The notes below the pieces were generated by a model. That model had not been told where the DNA came from. It did no database searches and was given only the letters and a program-made list of their open reading frames with translations. From contig URFH01000011.1 of the NCBI GenBank assembly GCA_900547155.1, positions 1 through 64,000 of the forward strand: DNA of 64,000 nucleotides, in the 5' to 3' direction. Of the stretch, positions 1 to 7,980 are shown in pieces. This stretch comes from an uncultured bacterium (lineage in GTDB: Bacteria > Cyanobacteriota > Vampirovibrionia > Gastranaerophilales > Gastranaerophilaceae). Every line of letters starts with the position of its first letter. The first letter of the stretch is position 1. The translations under genes and the position numbers were made by a program.

Positions 1-549
1 GCAGATATATTGAATAAAATATTTCCTGAATATCTCAAAACTATTAAACCTGAACAGCATTTAATTGAATTATATCAAGCTGTTCTTAAAGATGTTCATA
101 AGCAAAACACAAAAGAACTCTCAACGCATTTAGAATGTTTAAACAGAAAGCTCTCACAGGCTCAAGAGCGCAAGGATAAGCTTCTCGATATGTATATGGA
201 TGAAAAAGTGTCAGAAAACGACTACAGACGCAAAACAGAGCAACTGGAAAATGATATCAGAAAGATTAAAGCGGAATTCATTCAAACCCCGCCCTTAGAA
301 GATGATTTTAACGCATATGTAGATTATGCCTGTACAGTAATAGCCAATATAGACGAGATGTGGCTTAAAGGTTCTTTAGATTTAAGACAGCGAATACAAA
401 GACTAATCTTTCCCAAAGGCATTACATATGATTTAGAAAATTTTCGAACCAACGGTATGGCAAATATATTCATAAAAATAGGAGCCTTAAAGGCTCCTTA
501 TAATGAAATGGTACTCCCAAGGGGATTTGAACCCCTGTCGCATCCGTGA
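1..549 (+). CDS. large serine recombinase, C-terminal part (5' end outside window)
   Basis: The reading frame is open from the first base, so the gene begins upstream and only about 182 C-terminal residues are visible. They contain the long coiled-coil typical of large serine recombinases (alternating Leu, Lys and Glu, with a GeIseeeY-like turn here seen as EKVSENDYRRK) followed by the conserved RLIFPKGITYD segment. The catalytic serine domain and zinc ribbon would lie off the left edge. The last codons (NEMVLPRGFEPLSHP) are encoded by antisense of the tRNA-Glu gene, and the stop lies inside it. This is the usual picture of an integrase gene abutting its attachment site, with the mobile element extending left. 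Family assignment is firm; the identity of the element cannot be seen. Confidence 0.85.
   Translation, partial: ADILNKIFPEYLKTIKPEQHLIELYQAVLKDVHKQNTKELSTHLECLNRKLSQAQERKDKLLDMYMDEKVSENDYRRKTEQLENDIRKIKAEFIQTPPLEDDFNAYVDYACTVIANIDEMWLKGSLDLRQRIQRLIFPKGITYDLENFRTNGMANIFIKIGALKAPYNEMVLPRGFEPLSHP
470..498 (-). terminator. intrinsic terminator of tRNA-Glu
   Basis: The minus strand has stem AGGAGCC/GGCTCCT around a 5-nt loop (480-498) followed by a T-rich tail TATTTTTAT, just 3' of the tRNA. It lies inside the recombinase coding sequence, which must therefore encode both its own C-terminus and the tRNA terminator. Confidence 0.75.
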
Positions 550-584
550 AAGGGATGTGTCCTAGGCCTCTAGACGATGGGAGC
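509..584 (-). tRNA. tRNA-Glu (UUC), CCA encoded
   Basis: On the minus strand the cloverleaf is complete: acceptor GCTCCCA pairs with TGGGAGT, the anticodon stem CATCC/GGATG encloses loop CTTTCAC with anticodon TTC, and the T arm reads GGGGTTCAAATCCCC. The 3' CCA is encoded at 509-511. The 3' half overlaps the recombinase stop, so this end is the likely attachment core of the element on the left. Confidence 0.97.
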
Positions 585-608
585 CTATCGGATTAAGTCC
601 GTAGGAAT

Positions 609-637
609 AATATATCTAAGACATAAATCCCTGTCAA
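609..637 (-). promoter_or_regulatory. tRNA-Glu promoter
   Basis: Minus strand: a perfect -35 TTGACA (632-637), a 17-bp spacer and -10 TATATT (609-614). Predicted start near 602, about 18 nt before the mature tRNA 5' end at 584. Confidence 0.85.
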
Positions 638-703
638 CATATCTTTTTTATTTTTTTGTAAATTTAATTTTACACCGCGCTGCTGGTGGATTTTGTTGTT
701 TTC

Positions 704-712
704 TGCTATGAT
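704..712 (+). promoter_or_regulatory. extended -10 promoter of mutS
   Basis: TGCTATGAT: an extended TG followed by -10 TATGAT at 707-712. No good -35 is visible. The start codon of mutS lies about 55 nt beyond the predicted transcription start. An ATG-TAA pair sits at 719-724 in another frame; it is probably chance. Confidence 0.5.
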
Positions 713-773
713 ATTGGTATGTAAAAAAGGATTTGGGACATCCCATTCAGGGTCAAAAGGGAATAAGCGGAAT

Positions 774-3350
774 ATGAGTAAACCGGAAATCAATTTTATC
801 AACAGCGTGGACGTGGATTTGAATGAAACTACCCCCATGATGCGGCAGTTTCTTGAAATAAAGAAAAATAATCATGGCGTTTTGCTGCTGTATCGCATGG
901 GCGATTTTTATGAAACCTTTTTTGAAGATGCGGTTACGCTGGCAAGAGATTTGGAAATCACTTTAACAAGCCGTGAGGGCGGTTCTCTCGGGCGAATCCC
1001 GATGGCGGGGATTCCTGCTAAGGCTGTTGACAATTATCTGCCGAAACTCCTTGAAAAAGGGCACAAAATCTCTATTTGCGAGCAGCTTGAAGACCCTGCA
1101 ACAGCAAAAGGGCTGGTAAAACGCAACGTAATCAAAACAATCACCGCCGGAACCCTCACAGAAACAAACCTTTTGCAATCAAATTCCAATAACTACCTCG
1201 CCGCAATCCTGCGTGACGGCCAAACTTACGGATTTGCATATACTGATATTTCAACAGGCGAATTTCGTGTTACACAAACCTCTTATGAGCAGCTGTTGAG
1301 CGAACTCGCCAGAATTAAGCCGTCAGAAATTGTTGTGCCTAAGGTTCCGCAAAAAATTCTGCCGTTTCAGATTGTTCCCGACGAAAAACCCGATATTGAG
1401 GAGGAAATTGCGCAAAATTACAACTGCTCGCTCGTTCCGCCGTCAGCTTTTGACAAAAATCAGGGCATGAAAAATCTTCTTGAGATTTTAAAAGTTACTT
1501 CGCTCGACGCTTTCGGATATGAGAATTTTGTGACCGGCTTTAGATGCGCTGGCGCAATTGTGGATTACCTTTTCAGAACGCAGAAAGAAAATTTCCCGAA
1601 ATTTGAGCGAATTGATTCTTACAGCCTTTCCGAGTACGTTTCGATTGATTCAAATACCAGACGAAACCTCGAGCTGACGGAAACTTCAAGGGATAAATCC
1701 AAGTACGGAAGCCTTTTGTGGGCGATTGACCGCACAAAAACCAACATGGGCGCCCGACTTTTGAAAAAATGGATTCATCAGCCGTTAAAAAACATCAATA
1801 TGATTCTTGAGCGCCAGAATGCTGTTGAGGAGCTGATTAAAAATACTTCTGCGCGTATAAATTTTATTACAATCCTTGAAAAAGTCTATGATATCCAGCG
1901 TTTGTCCACGAAAATCAGCAACAACAGCGCAACTCCGCGCGATTTTCTCGCTCTGAAAGATACAATCAAGCTTCTTCCCGAGCTTTCGCAGATTGCGCAG
2001 CAGTTTAATTCAAAACTTCTTTCGGCTCTTGCGGATGATTATGAAAATTTGCTGGAATTTGCCGATATTGTTGACAAAACCATCTCAGAAGACGCTCCTG
2101 TGACCATAAAAGAGGGAAATATCATCAAGGCGGGCGTTTCCAGCGAGCTGGATAACTACAGGGATTTGCTTTCCGGCGGAAAAAACTGGCTTTTAGATTA
2201 CGAAGAAAAGCAGAAGAAAAAAACCGGCATAAAATACCTGAAAGTCGGGTTCAGCAAGACATTCGGATACTTTATCGAGGTGTCAAATTCAAATCTTTCG
2301 CTTGTTCCTGACTCGTATATCCGCCGCCAGACGCTGACTAACGGCGAACGGTTCATCACGGAGGAGCTGAAAAAGCATGAATCCGATGTTCTTTCTGCAG
2401 AATCAAAATCCACCGGACTGGAATACAAGATTTTCAGTGATTTGAGAGAATATTCAAAGGAATTCGTGGAACCTGTTCGTGAGGTTGCGGAAATCATCTC
2501 TGCGCTTGATGTTCTTGTTTCGTTTGCGGTTTGCGCGATTGAAAATAAGTACAATAAGCCCGAAATTCTTGATTCTAACGAGCTTTGTATCAAAAACGGC
2601 CGTCATCCGGTTCTGGAGAAGATTTTGCCGATGGGGCAGTATGTTGCGAATGATTTGAGCCTTACTGCGAACAAACAGCACGAGGAGGACACGCAGTTTA
2701 TGATTCTTACCGGCCCGAACATGGCCGGAAAATCTACTTACATGCGCCAGAACGGGTTGATTGTCATTCTTGCGCAAATAGGGAGTTATGTGCCTGCGGA
2801 TTCTGCGAAAATCGGGATTGTTGACAAGATTTTCACCCGTGTGGGCGCTGTTGACGACCTTTCTTTGGGGCAGTCAACGTTTATGGTCGAAATGAACGAA
2901 ACCGCGTTTATTCTCAACTCGGCGACTGAAAAAAGCCTCATTCTTCTCGACGAAATCGGCAGGGGCACAAGCACTTACGACGGCGTGGCGATTGCATGGA
3001 GCGTGGGCGAGTATATTGCGACAAAAATCAAGGCAAGAACAATATTTGCGACGCATTATCACGAGCTCAACGTTATGAGTTCGATTTTCCCGCAAATTAA
3101 GAACTACAGGGTAACGATTTCTGAAAATGAGGGCGAAATTGTCTTTTTGAGAAAGGTTGTGGAGGGCTCTGCGAGCAAGAGTTACGGTATTCAGGTTGCA
3201 AAAATGGCCGGTTTGCCGCAATCTGTGATTGATAAAGCCGGCGATTTGATGACGAAAATGCAGGTTGATTACGCAAAAGACCTTTCTGCCAACAAACGCA
3301 AGGTTAAATCGGGCGTTCCTGATGTTCCGCAGCTGACGCTCGGGATTTAG
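774..3350 (+). CDS. mutS: DNA mismatch repair protein MutS
   Basis: MutS recognises mispaired or looped DNA as a clamp and starts methyl-independent or directed mismatch repair with MutL. At 858 residues it has the usual length. The mismatch-reading Phe-X-Glu motif is GDFYETF (F45, E47). The ATPase has Walker A GPNMAGKST (about 647-655), Walker B LILLDEIGRGTSTYDG (about 722-737) and the FATHYHEL motif after it. The frame stays open upstream to 693, but those residues lack MutS similarity; ATG 774 (MSKPEINF) begins the family domain, preceded by a weak AAGCGG. It stands alone; mutL is not in the window, and the paralogue mutS2 lies at 32 kb. Confidence 0.97.
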   Translation: MSKPEINFINSVDVDLNETTPMMRQFLEIKKNNHGVLLLYRMGDFYETFFEDAVTLARDLEITLTSREGGSLGRIPMAGIPAKAVDNYLPKLLEKGHKISICEQLEDPATAKGLVKRNVIKTITAGTLTETNLLQSNSNNYLAAILRDGQTYGFAYTDISTGEFRVTQTSYEQLLSELARIKPSEIVVPKVPQKILPFQIVPDEKPDIEEEIAQNYNCSLVPPSAFDKNQGMKNLLEILKVTSLDAFGYENFVTGFRCAGAIVDYLFRTQKENFPKFERIDSYSLSEYVSIDSNTRRNLELTETSRDKSKYGSLLWAIDRTKTNMGARLLKKWIHQPLKNINMILERQNAVEELIKNTSARINFITILEKVYDIQRLSTKISNNSATPRDFLALKDTIKLLPELSQIAQQFNSKLLSALADDYENLLEFADIVDKTISEDAPVTIKEGNIIKAGVSSELDNYRDLLSGGKNWLLDYEEKQKKKTGIKYLKVGFSKTFGYFIEVSNSNLSLVPDSYIRRQTLTNGERFITEELKKHESDVLSAESKSTGLEYKIFSDLREYSKEFVEPVREVAEIISALDVLVSFAVCAIENKYNKPEILDSNELCIKNGRHPVLEKILPMGQYVANDLSLTANKQHEEDTQFMILTGPNMAGKSTYMRQNGLIVILAQIGSYVPADSAKIGIVDKIFTRVGAVDDLSLGQSTFMVEMNETAFILNSATEKSLILLDEIGRGTSTYDGVAIAWSVGEYIATKIKARTIFATHYHELNVMSSIFPQIKNYRVTISENEGEIVFLRKVVEGSASKSYGIQVAKMAGLPQSVIDKAGDLMTKMQVDYAKDLSANKRKVKSGVPDVPQLTLGI

Positions 3351-3391
3351 CTTTTGACGGTACAGTTTTTGCCGGACAATAAGAAAACAAG

Positions 3392-3438
3392 AATAAAGAA
3401 CAGTAAAGAGGCGTGGCCAGTTCCTGTTCTTTATTTTT
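3392..3438 (+). terminator. mutS terminator; also hairpin family B copy 1
   Basis: Arms AATAAAGAACA (3392-3402) and TGTTCTTTATT (3425-3435) are perfectly complementary and end in a T-run. The 22-nt apex (3403-3424; GTAAAGAGGCG then GGCCAGTTCC) matches the apex of the 30-bp-stem hairpin at 41644-41726, although the arms are unrelated in sequence. Confidence 0.75.
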
Positions 3439-3440
3439 GC

Positions 3441-3538
3441 AAAAAAAAAACCGACTTGCGCCGGTTAAACTTTACCACATATTAGAGAGGAATTAGAGAG
3501 AGAGAAATTAAACTTTGTTTTTGTCCTCTACTAATATA
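3441..3538 (-). ncRNA. candidate small RNA with C/U-rich loop
   Basis: On the minus strand a possible -10 TATATT (3533-3538) precedes about 85 nt ending in a classical terminator: AACCG/CGGTT stem (3449-3466) followed by a run of about ten T. The body is C/U-rich (CTCTCTCTCTAATTCCTCTC), which could pair with Shine-Dalgarno sequences. An inverted repeat (3479-3491 with 3524-3537) brackets that loop. No open reading frame of note lies inside. The terminator is convincing; a transcript is inferred. Confidence 0.35.
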
Positions 3539-3647
3539 ATTCCCACTTTTTTGAATTTCTAAACGTGCATGATGTGATTTCTTTACATTTTGTTACAATT
3601 CTTGGGGGATTTTTGTGATGAATTTGTTTGGAGGGGGTGCAAGGGCG

Positions 3648-3771
3648 CCCAAAATGGAGAATTCACCTTTTCCGTTCCGATTCCTCCGGCTGATTGGTGA
3701 AGAAAGTGTATTTTTGAAGTGTTAAGCAGCCTCCCCCATAGTCACTACAAAGGTAAATTCCCCATTTCGGG
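3648..3771. repeat. hairpin family A, copy 1
   Basis: Arms 3648-3670 and 3749-3771 are complementary at 20 of 23 positions. The 78-bp core (3671-3748) is in minus orientation and, read on that strand, starts GTAGTGACTATGGGGGAGGC and ends GAGGAATCGGAACGGA. The core ends recur at 22.0, 35.8 and 50.9 kb inside arms of unrelated sequence. It lies between the convergent mutS and PilB-like genes. Confidence 0.8.
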
Positions 3772-3841
3772 CTATTGGGGGGATATGGCGGCGCATAGCA
3801 TGAGGAATTTAAACCCTATGTCCCCAAAATGAACTGTCACG

Positions 3842-3890
3842 ACGGCTCCTTCCCCGACTCGGGGAAGGCCGGGATGGGGAGCGGCTGATA
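3842..3890. repeat. dispersed repeat D, short copy
   Basis: Contains the small palindrome CTTCCCCGACTCGGGGAAG followed by GGGATGGGGAGCGG, a truncated version of the repeat D units at 15.4, 19.9-20.2, 21.7-22.0 and 29.7 kb. The rest of this 680-bp spacer (3891-4026) holds nothing I can identify. Confidence 0.6.
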
Positions 3891-4026
3891 TTCGGGCTAA
3901 ATGTGGCGGGTGGCAATGGGTGCGGGCTCAAGAAGCAATGCGTTGAACTTCCGGCATGGAATTTCCTGCGGAATCGGAACGAAAACAGGAAAACACGCCC
4001 GAATACGCTTTCAACGCCGTTAAAAA

Positions 4027-5418
4027 CTACGAAAAATACTTCTCCAGCGCAGGTTTATCAAAAACCTCGATACTTTCTTTGCCATGGATAAAAATCAGGC
4101 ATGAAAGCAGCGATTTAAACATTGAAAACTCGCTTAAAGAGAATTTTTTCATTAAATCTGCCATATTTTCCGCCAGAAACTCGGTTATGAGCGTTTTGTT
4201 CTTCAAAACCAGCGAAGTAAAGTAATCCAGCCCCTCTTTTGTGCTAATCCCCTCAAAATAAAGAATATCCGGCGCCTGAAACTCAATAAACCTCATTGCT
4301 TTGTCGAGATTGAACCCGATATGCTCGTTCAACTCGCACTGGTTGACGTTTTCGAGGTTGTATTTTGTTATGGACTCGATAGTCATGACATTTTTGTCCG
4401 CAGCCGGAATATCAGACAAAATTGAGTAAATCATGTGCGTTTTTCCGATTAAACCTGCTCCGCAGACAAGAATAATCCCCGGATTTTCGAGCGCATTTTT
4501 TATAATTGCAATTTTCTTCGGCTCAAGCCCCAATTCAGCAAGTTTTCTCGGAGGTTTGTAGATTTTTAGTGAAATTCTTTCGCCATGGATTGTCGGGAAC
4601 GCCGAAATGCTTGCGATAAGCGACATGTCGTCCACTTTAAAGCTCAATTTCCCCAGCTGCGGCAGTTCTGAAACCGCAGGGTCAAGGTTTGCAAGCGTTT
4701 TGACCCTTGCAATAAAAGAAGAAATAAGAATCGACGGAATTTCGCCCGTAGAGTAGATTTGGGCGTCTTTTTTGAAGTTCACGCTCAGGCCGTTCGGCAC
4801 ATGTTCAAAAAACAGCTCATGGATGTTCTCTGTAATCGCCTGTTTGAGGATTGAGCGGATGAGTTTTTGGATGTGTTCGTCCGAAAGGTCTTCTTCGTGG
4901 AGTTCTTCGCGCCAGTCGTATTTTTTTGTGTCCGCTTCCGTGAAAATTTCGCCAACCGAGCTTCCGCTGTGGTAATATTCTTCAATTTTTTTCAAAACAG
5001 ATGATTCCGACGAGATTACGGGCTCAATTTCGCATTGGGCGTCTTCTACGATTTTCTCAATTGCAAACAAATCCAGTGGATCGGACATTGCAACCGTCAA
5101 AATCCCCTCAATTTCAAACAGCGGAATCACTTTGTATTTCAGCGCGTCATTGAAATTTATATAAGAAAGGCATTTTTTGTCGAGAGAATAGTCATCAAGG
5201 TTTACGTAGGGGATGTGGAGCTTGGATTCAAGAAATTTCAGCAGTTTTTCTTCTGAAATGATGTTTGTGCTGATGAGAACCTGCCCGATATTCACATGCT
5301 GCGCTGCAGCGACCTGTTCGGCAAGCTCTAAATCTTCATATTTGATAAGCCCGTCCCTGACGAGGTCGTATTTCAGCTTTTCAAGCGTTTTGTTTCTGAC
5401 AAACTCCATTTCAGCCAT
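4027..5418 (-). CDS. degenerate PilB/GspE-like ATPase
   Basis: The N-terminal half (about 10-150) matches the MshEN/T2SSE N-terminal domain of type IV pilus and type II secretion assembly ATPases; the C-terminal half follows the PilB fold but is eroded. A Walker A consensus survives (GAGLIGKT, 320-327), yet the Asp box is TIESI instead of TIEDP, the Walker B region reads DILYFEG instead of DPDIIMVGEIRD, and the zinc-binding tetracysteine insert is absent. At 463 residues it is about 100 short of PilB. It is last in an operon after a histidine kinase and a response regulator, 4 bp after the latter, so a regulatory role in pilus or secretion control is more likely than a motor; this is inference. 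Confidence 0.75.
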   Translation of the reverse strand: MAEMEFVRNKTLEKLKYDLVRDGLIKYEDLELAEQVAAAQHVNIGQVLISTNIISEEKLLKFLESKLHIPYVNLDDYSLDKKCLSYINFNDALKYKVIPLFEIEGILTVAMSDPLDLFAIEKIVEDAQCEIEPVISSESSVLKKIEEYYHSGSSVGEIFTEADTKKYDWREELHEEDLSDEHIQKLIRSILKQAITENIHELFFEHVPNGLSVNFKKDAQIYSTGEIPSILISSFIARVKTLANLDPAVSELPQLGKLSFKVDDMSLIASISAFPTIHGERISLKIYKPPRKLAELGLEPKKIAIIKNALENPGIILVCGAGLIGKTHMIYSILSDIPAADKNVMTIESITKYNLENVNQCELNEHIGFNLDKAMRFIEFQAPDILYFEGISTKEGLDYFTSLVLKNKTLITEFLAENMADLMKKFSLSEFSMFKSLLSCLIFIHGKESIEVFDKPALEKYFS

Positions 5419-5422
5419 TTTT

Positions 5423-5788
5423 TTATCCCAGATATTCCCCGACTTTGTTAATTACGTCATCGAGCTCAAAAGGTTTTGTAATATATTCGTTTACGCCGGT
5501 TTCCTGCCCGATTAGCTTGTCTTCGTCCTGAGAACGGGCTGTGACCATAAGAATCGGGATATCTTTGTATTTTGCGTCGTATTTTAGCAGGCGGCTGATT
5601 TTGTATCCGTTCATTTTGGGCATCATTACGTCCAGAATCATCAAATCCGGAATCAATTCCTTGGCCATAGAAAGCCCGGTTTCGCCGTCGTATGCGCAGT
5701 GGCACTCATAGCCTTGCGCTTCGAGCATAAATTTCAAAGTTTCAACGATATCCTGTTCATCATCGACGATTAGAATTTTTTTAGCCAT
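5423..5788 (-). CDS. single-domain response regulator (CheY/PilH-like)
   Basis: A stand-alone receiver domain of 121 residues. The acidic pocket D9-D10, phospho-acceptor D53 (LMILDVMM), T83 and K105 (ITKPFE) are all present, so it should accept phosphate. No output domain follows. It sits between the hybrid kinase (2-bp gap) and the PilB-like ATPase (4-bp gap), making the kinase the likely donor and the ATPase-like protein a candidate target. Function beyond phosphorelay is not visible. Confidence 0.93.
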   Translation of the reverse strand: MAKKILIVDDEQDIVETLKFMLEAQGYECHCAYDGETGLSMAKELIPDLMILDVMMPKMNGYKISRLLKYDAKYKDIPILMVTARSQDEDKLIGQETGVNEYITKPFELDDVINKVGEYLG

Positions 5789-5790
5789 TA

Positions 5791-7905
5791 TTATACCCCT
5801 GTCCCGTTAGTTTCCAACGTTTTTTCATGAAATTTTTGATTTTTGCGCACCGCTTTAAGCAATTCGTCCGCATTTTTGCCCTCCTCCGGAGCAAGCGCCG
5901 TTGAATATACTATATCATATTTTTCAGCTCCGGTCGCGTTTTGTCCAAGATGGGTTTCTATTTTCTTTTCAATAAAATTCCTTGCAAACTTGTCGCCCTC
6001 GGGAATCGAAATCAGAAGCCCGTTTTTGCCGTTTTCTGCGTAAAAAACTTCTTTTGTGTTCGTGGTTTTTCGTATTATTGAAACCTGTCCTGATTTTATT
6101 TCGTTTATAAAGGAATTTTTTGCGTTTTGGTCTTCTTCAATGTTGACCAGAAGCAGCGGTTTTGAAGCATTTAGGGCAGTTTGAAGATTTTTTTCGAGCT
6201 CAATTGTAAAAAACTCTTTTTCGCTCAAAATCGGGAGGATAAACGAAAAAGTCGTGCCGATATTCGGCTCGCTTTCGACCCAGATAAAGCCTCTGTGCGC
6301 TTCTATGAGCTGTTTTGCAATAGGAAGTCCGAGCCCTGTGCCGCCGTTTTTCCGGTTAAGCGAATTTTCAATCTGCTGGAATTTGTCAAAAACTTTAACA
6401 ATATCCTCGGGCGCAATCCCAATCCCGCTGTCCGCCACGGAAACTTTTATGTAATTTTCGTAAAAAACCGGATTCTGGAGGTCGAAAATTTTCGATTTAT
6501 CGACCTTTTCGAGCGGGATTGTTTCTGTTTTTATGATAATTTTCCCGTTTTCGTTTGTGAATTTTACGGCGTTTGAAACGAGGTTCGTCACAACCTGCTC
6601 AATCCTTTGCGAATCAAAATAAGTCTGCGCAATTTCCGTTTGCGCCTCGAGTTTCAGCTCGATTTTCTTTTCTTTTGCGAGATTTTCAAAGGTATTTTTC
6701 ACAAATTCGACAGGTGAATTTATATCGCCTTTTTCAAACCGGAAATCCATCTTTCCTGCCTCAACTTTGGTCAAATCAAGCAAATCGTTGATAATCCCCG
6801 AAAGGCGCGTTACATTTCTTTTTGCGAGGTTCAAAAAATTGTCCATCGCAGCCGTTATTTCGCCGGTTTTTCCGCTCAAAAGGATGTCCAGCGAATTTTT
6901 TATTGCTGTGAGCGGAGTTCGGAGCTCATGTGACACGATTGAGGTGAATTCTGACTTCAATCGCTCAAGTTTTTCGAGTTTTGTGTTCGTTGCTTTGATT
7001 TCCTCGTACAAAGAAGCATTTTCCAATGGCAAAGAAACCTGTCTTGACAGCGTTTGAAAGCAGGTTGTGTCTTCCTGTGTAAATTCGTTTTCCCTGAAAA
7101 CTTCAATCAGCCCGAAAAACTTTTCTCCCACGTTTATCGGGGCAAAAAGGTTGTCAAATTTGAGAATATTCAAATCGTATTCTTCAAGCGGGTGCTTTAT
7201 GTTTTTTATGACCCTGATATCGTCAACATTTATCTCGTAAGGGATTTCTTTTTTGTCAAAAAGCGCTCTGTAGCTGAGAATTGCGCGCAATTTCAAAGAA
7301 TGTTCCAGTCTCGGGGAAATTCCGTAAAGTGAATTAATTATCAGGTCGATATTCTTTTCATCATTGAAAATCAAGGTCGAAGAAAGCGAAAAACTCAAGC
7401 TTTTTTCCAGCCCGTCAATCATTATGTTGACAAGCTTTTGTTTGTCCAAAGAGCCGGCAAGCTGCGTGCTGGTATTGTACAAAACATCAAGCTGGTAAAG
7501 GCTTTTGGCGAGTTCGCTGTTGTTTTTTGAGAGAATATCGAGCGATTTTTTCATTTTCAGGTTTGAAAGCACCGTTGCGCTCAAAATTTTCTCATTTACG
7601 GGTTTCAAAATCTGCGCATTTGCCAGTTTCATGATGTCGTAGCCGGTATTTTCGGCATCTGCAAGCAAAAGCAGCAAAAGATTTTCCGTGTGCAAAAAAG
7701 CCTTTAATTTTTTGCACAAAATCGCCGAATCAATGGATTTTGTCCCCGCATCAACAATAACAAGGTCAACAAGCCCGTTTTCCACGCAGGAAAAAATATT
7801 TTCCTCCTCCACGGAGACAAGAGTCGTAACCCCGCAACGCAGCAGTGTTTCAGTGATTAGCTCATTTTGCTTTTCATTATCTGATACCAACAAAACTTTA
7901 GACAT
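5791..7905 (-). CDS. sensor histidine kinase with N-terminal receiver-like and GAF domains
   Basis: Cytoplasmic kinase of 704 residues with no membrane segment. In order: a receiver-like domain (1-115, with LVIVDAG at the phospho-acceptor position), a GAF-type sensor region (about 130-300), HisKA with the H box SHELRTP (H326), and HATPase_c with the N box (QVVTNLVSNAVKFT), G1 (DSGIGI) and G2 (GGTGLGLPIAKQLIE). Residues 570-704 form an extra domain resembling an eroded GGDEF domain (YDIVYSTALAPEEGKNADELLKAV matches its C-terminal end) without the GGDEF signature. ATG 7905 has no Shine-Dalgarno but lies exactly six bases after a TAAAAT -10, so the mRNA is probably leaderless. It heads the kinase, regulator, PilB-like operon. 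Confidence 0.92.
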   Translation of the reverse strand: MSKVLLVSDNEKQNELITETLLRCGVTTLVSVEEENIFSCVENGLVDLVIVDAGTKSIDSAILCKKLKAFLHTENLLLLLLADAENTGYDIMKLANAQILKPVNEKILSATVLSNLKMKKSLDILSKNNSELAKSLYQLDVLYNTSTQLAGSLDKQKLVNIMIDGLEKSLSFSLSSTLIFNDEKNIDLIINSLYGISPRLEHSLKLRAILSYRALFDKKEIPYEINVDDIRVIKNIKHPLEEYDLNILKFDNLFAPINVGEKFFGLIEVFRENEFTQEDTTCFQTLSRQVSLPLENASLYEEIKATNTKLEKLERLKSEFTSIVSHELRTPLTAIKNSLDILLSGKTGEITAAMDNFLNLAKRNVTRLSGIINDLLDLTKVEAGKMDFRFEKGDINSPVEFVKNTFENLAKEKKIELKLEAQTEIAQTYFDSQRIEQVVTNLVSNAVKFTNENGKIIIKTETIPLEKVDKSKIFDLQNPVFYENYIKVSVADSGIGIAPEDIVKVFDKFQQIENSLNRKNGGTGLGLPIAKQLIEAHRGFIWVESEPNIGTTFSFILPILSEKEFFTIELEKNLQTALNASKPLLLVNIEEDQNAKNSFINEIKSGQVSIIRKTTNTKEVFYAENGKNGLLISIPEGDKFARNFIEKKIETHLGQNATGAEKYDIVYSTALAPEEGKNADELLKAVRKNQKFHEKTLETNGTGV

Positions 7906-7911
7906 GGTAAT

Positions 7912-7920
7912 ATTTTAGCA
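7912..7920 (-). promoter_or_regulatory. extended -10 promoter giving a leaderless kinase mRNA
   Basis: Minus strand TGCTAAAAT followed by six bases and the ATG of the kinase; predicted +1 is the A of the start codon. The identical nine-base motif with the same spacing precedes the mini-RNase III and S4-protein genes. Confidence 0.65.
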
Positions 7921-7980
7921 TAGCTTGTGTATGAGGGCTAATTTTTACGGAATATAACAATGTTTGAGAGGAAAAATAAG

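Noticed and set aside
719-724. ATG-TAA start-stop pair six bases after the mutS -10
   Set aside because: Attractive as a regulatory minimal ORF given the leaderless pattern, but a single six-base occurrence cannot be distinguished from chance.
3903-4225. Two overlapping plus-strand frames beside the PilB-like gene
   Set aside because: They lie mostly antisense to the PilB-like C-terminus and share no start signals.
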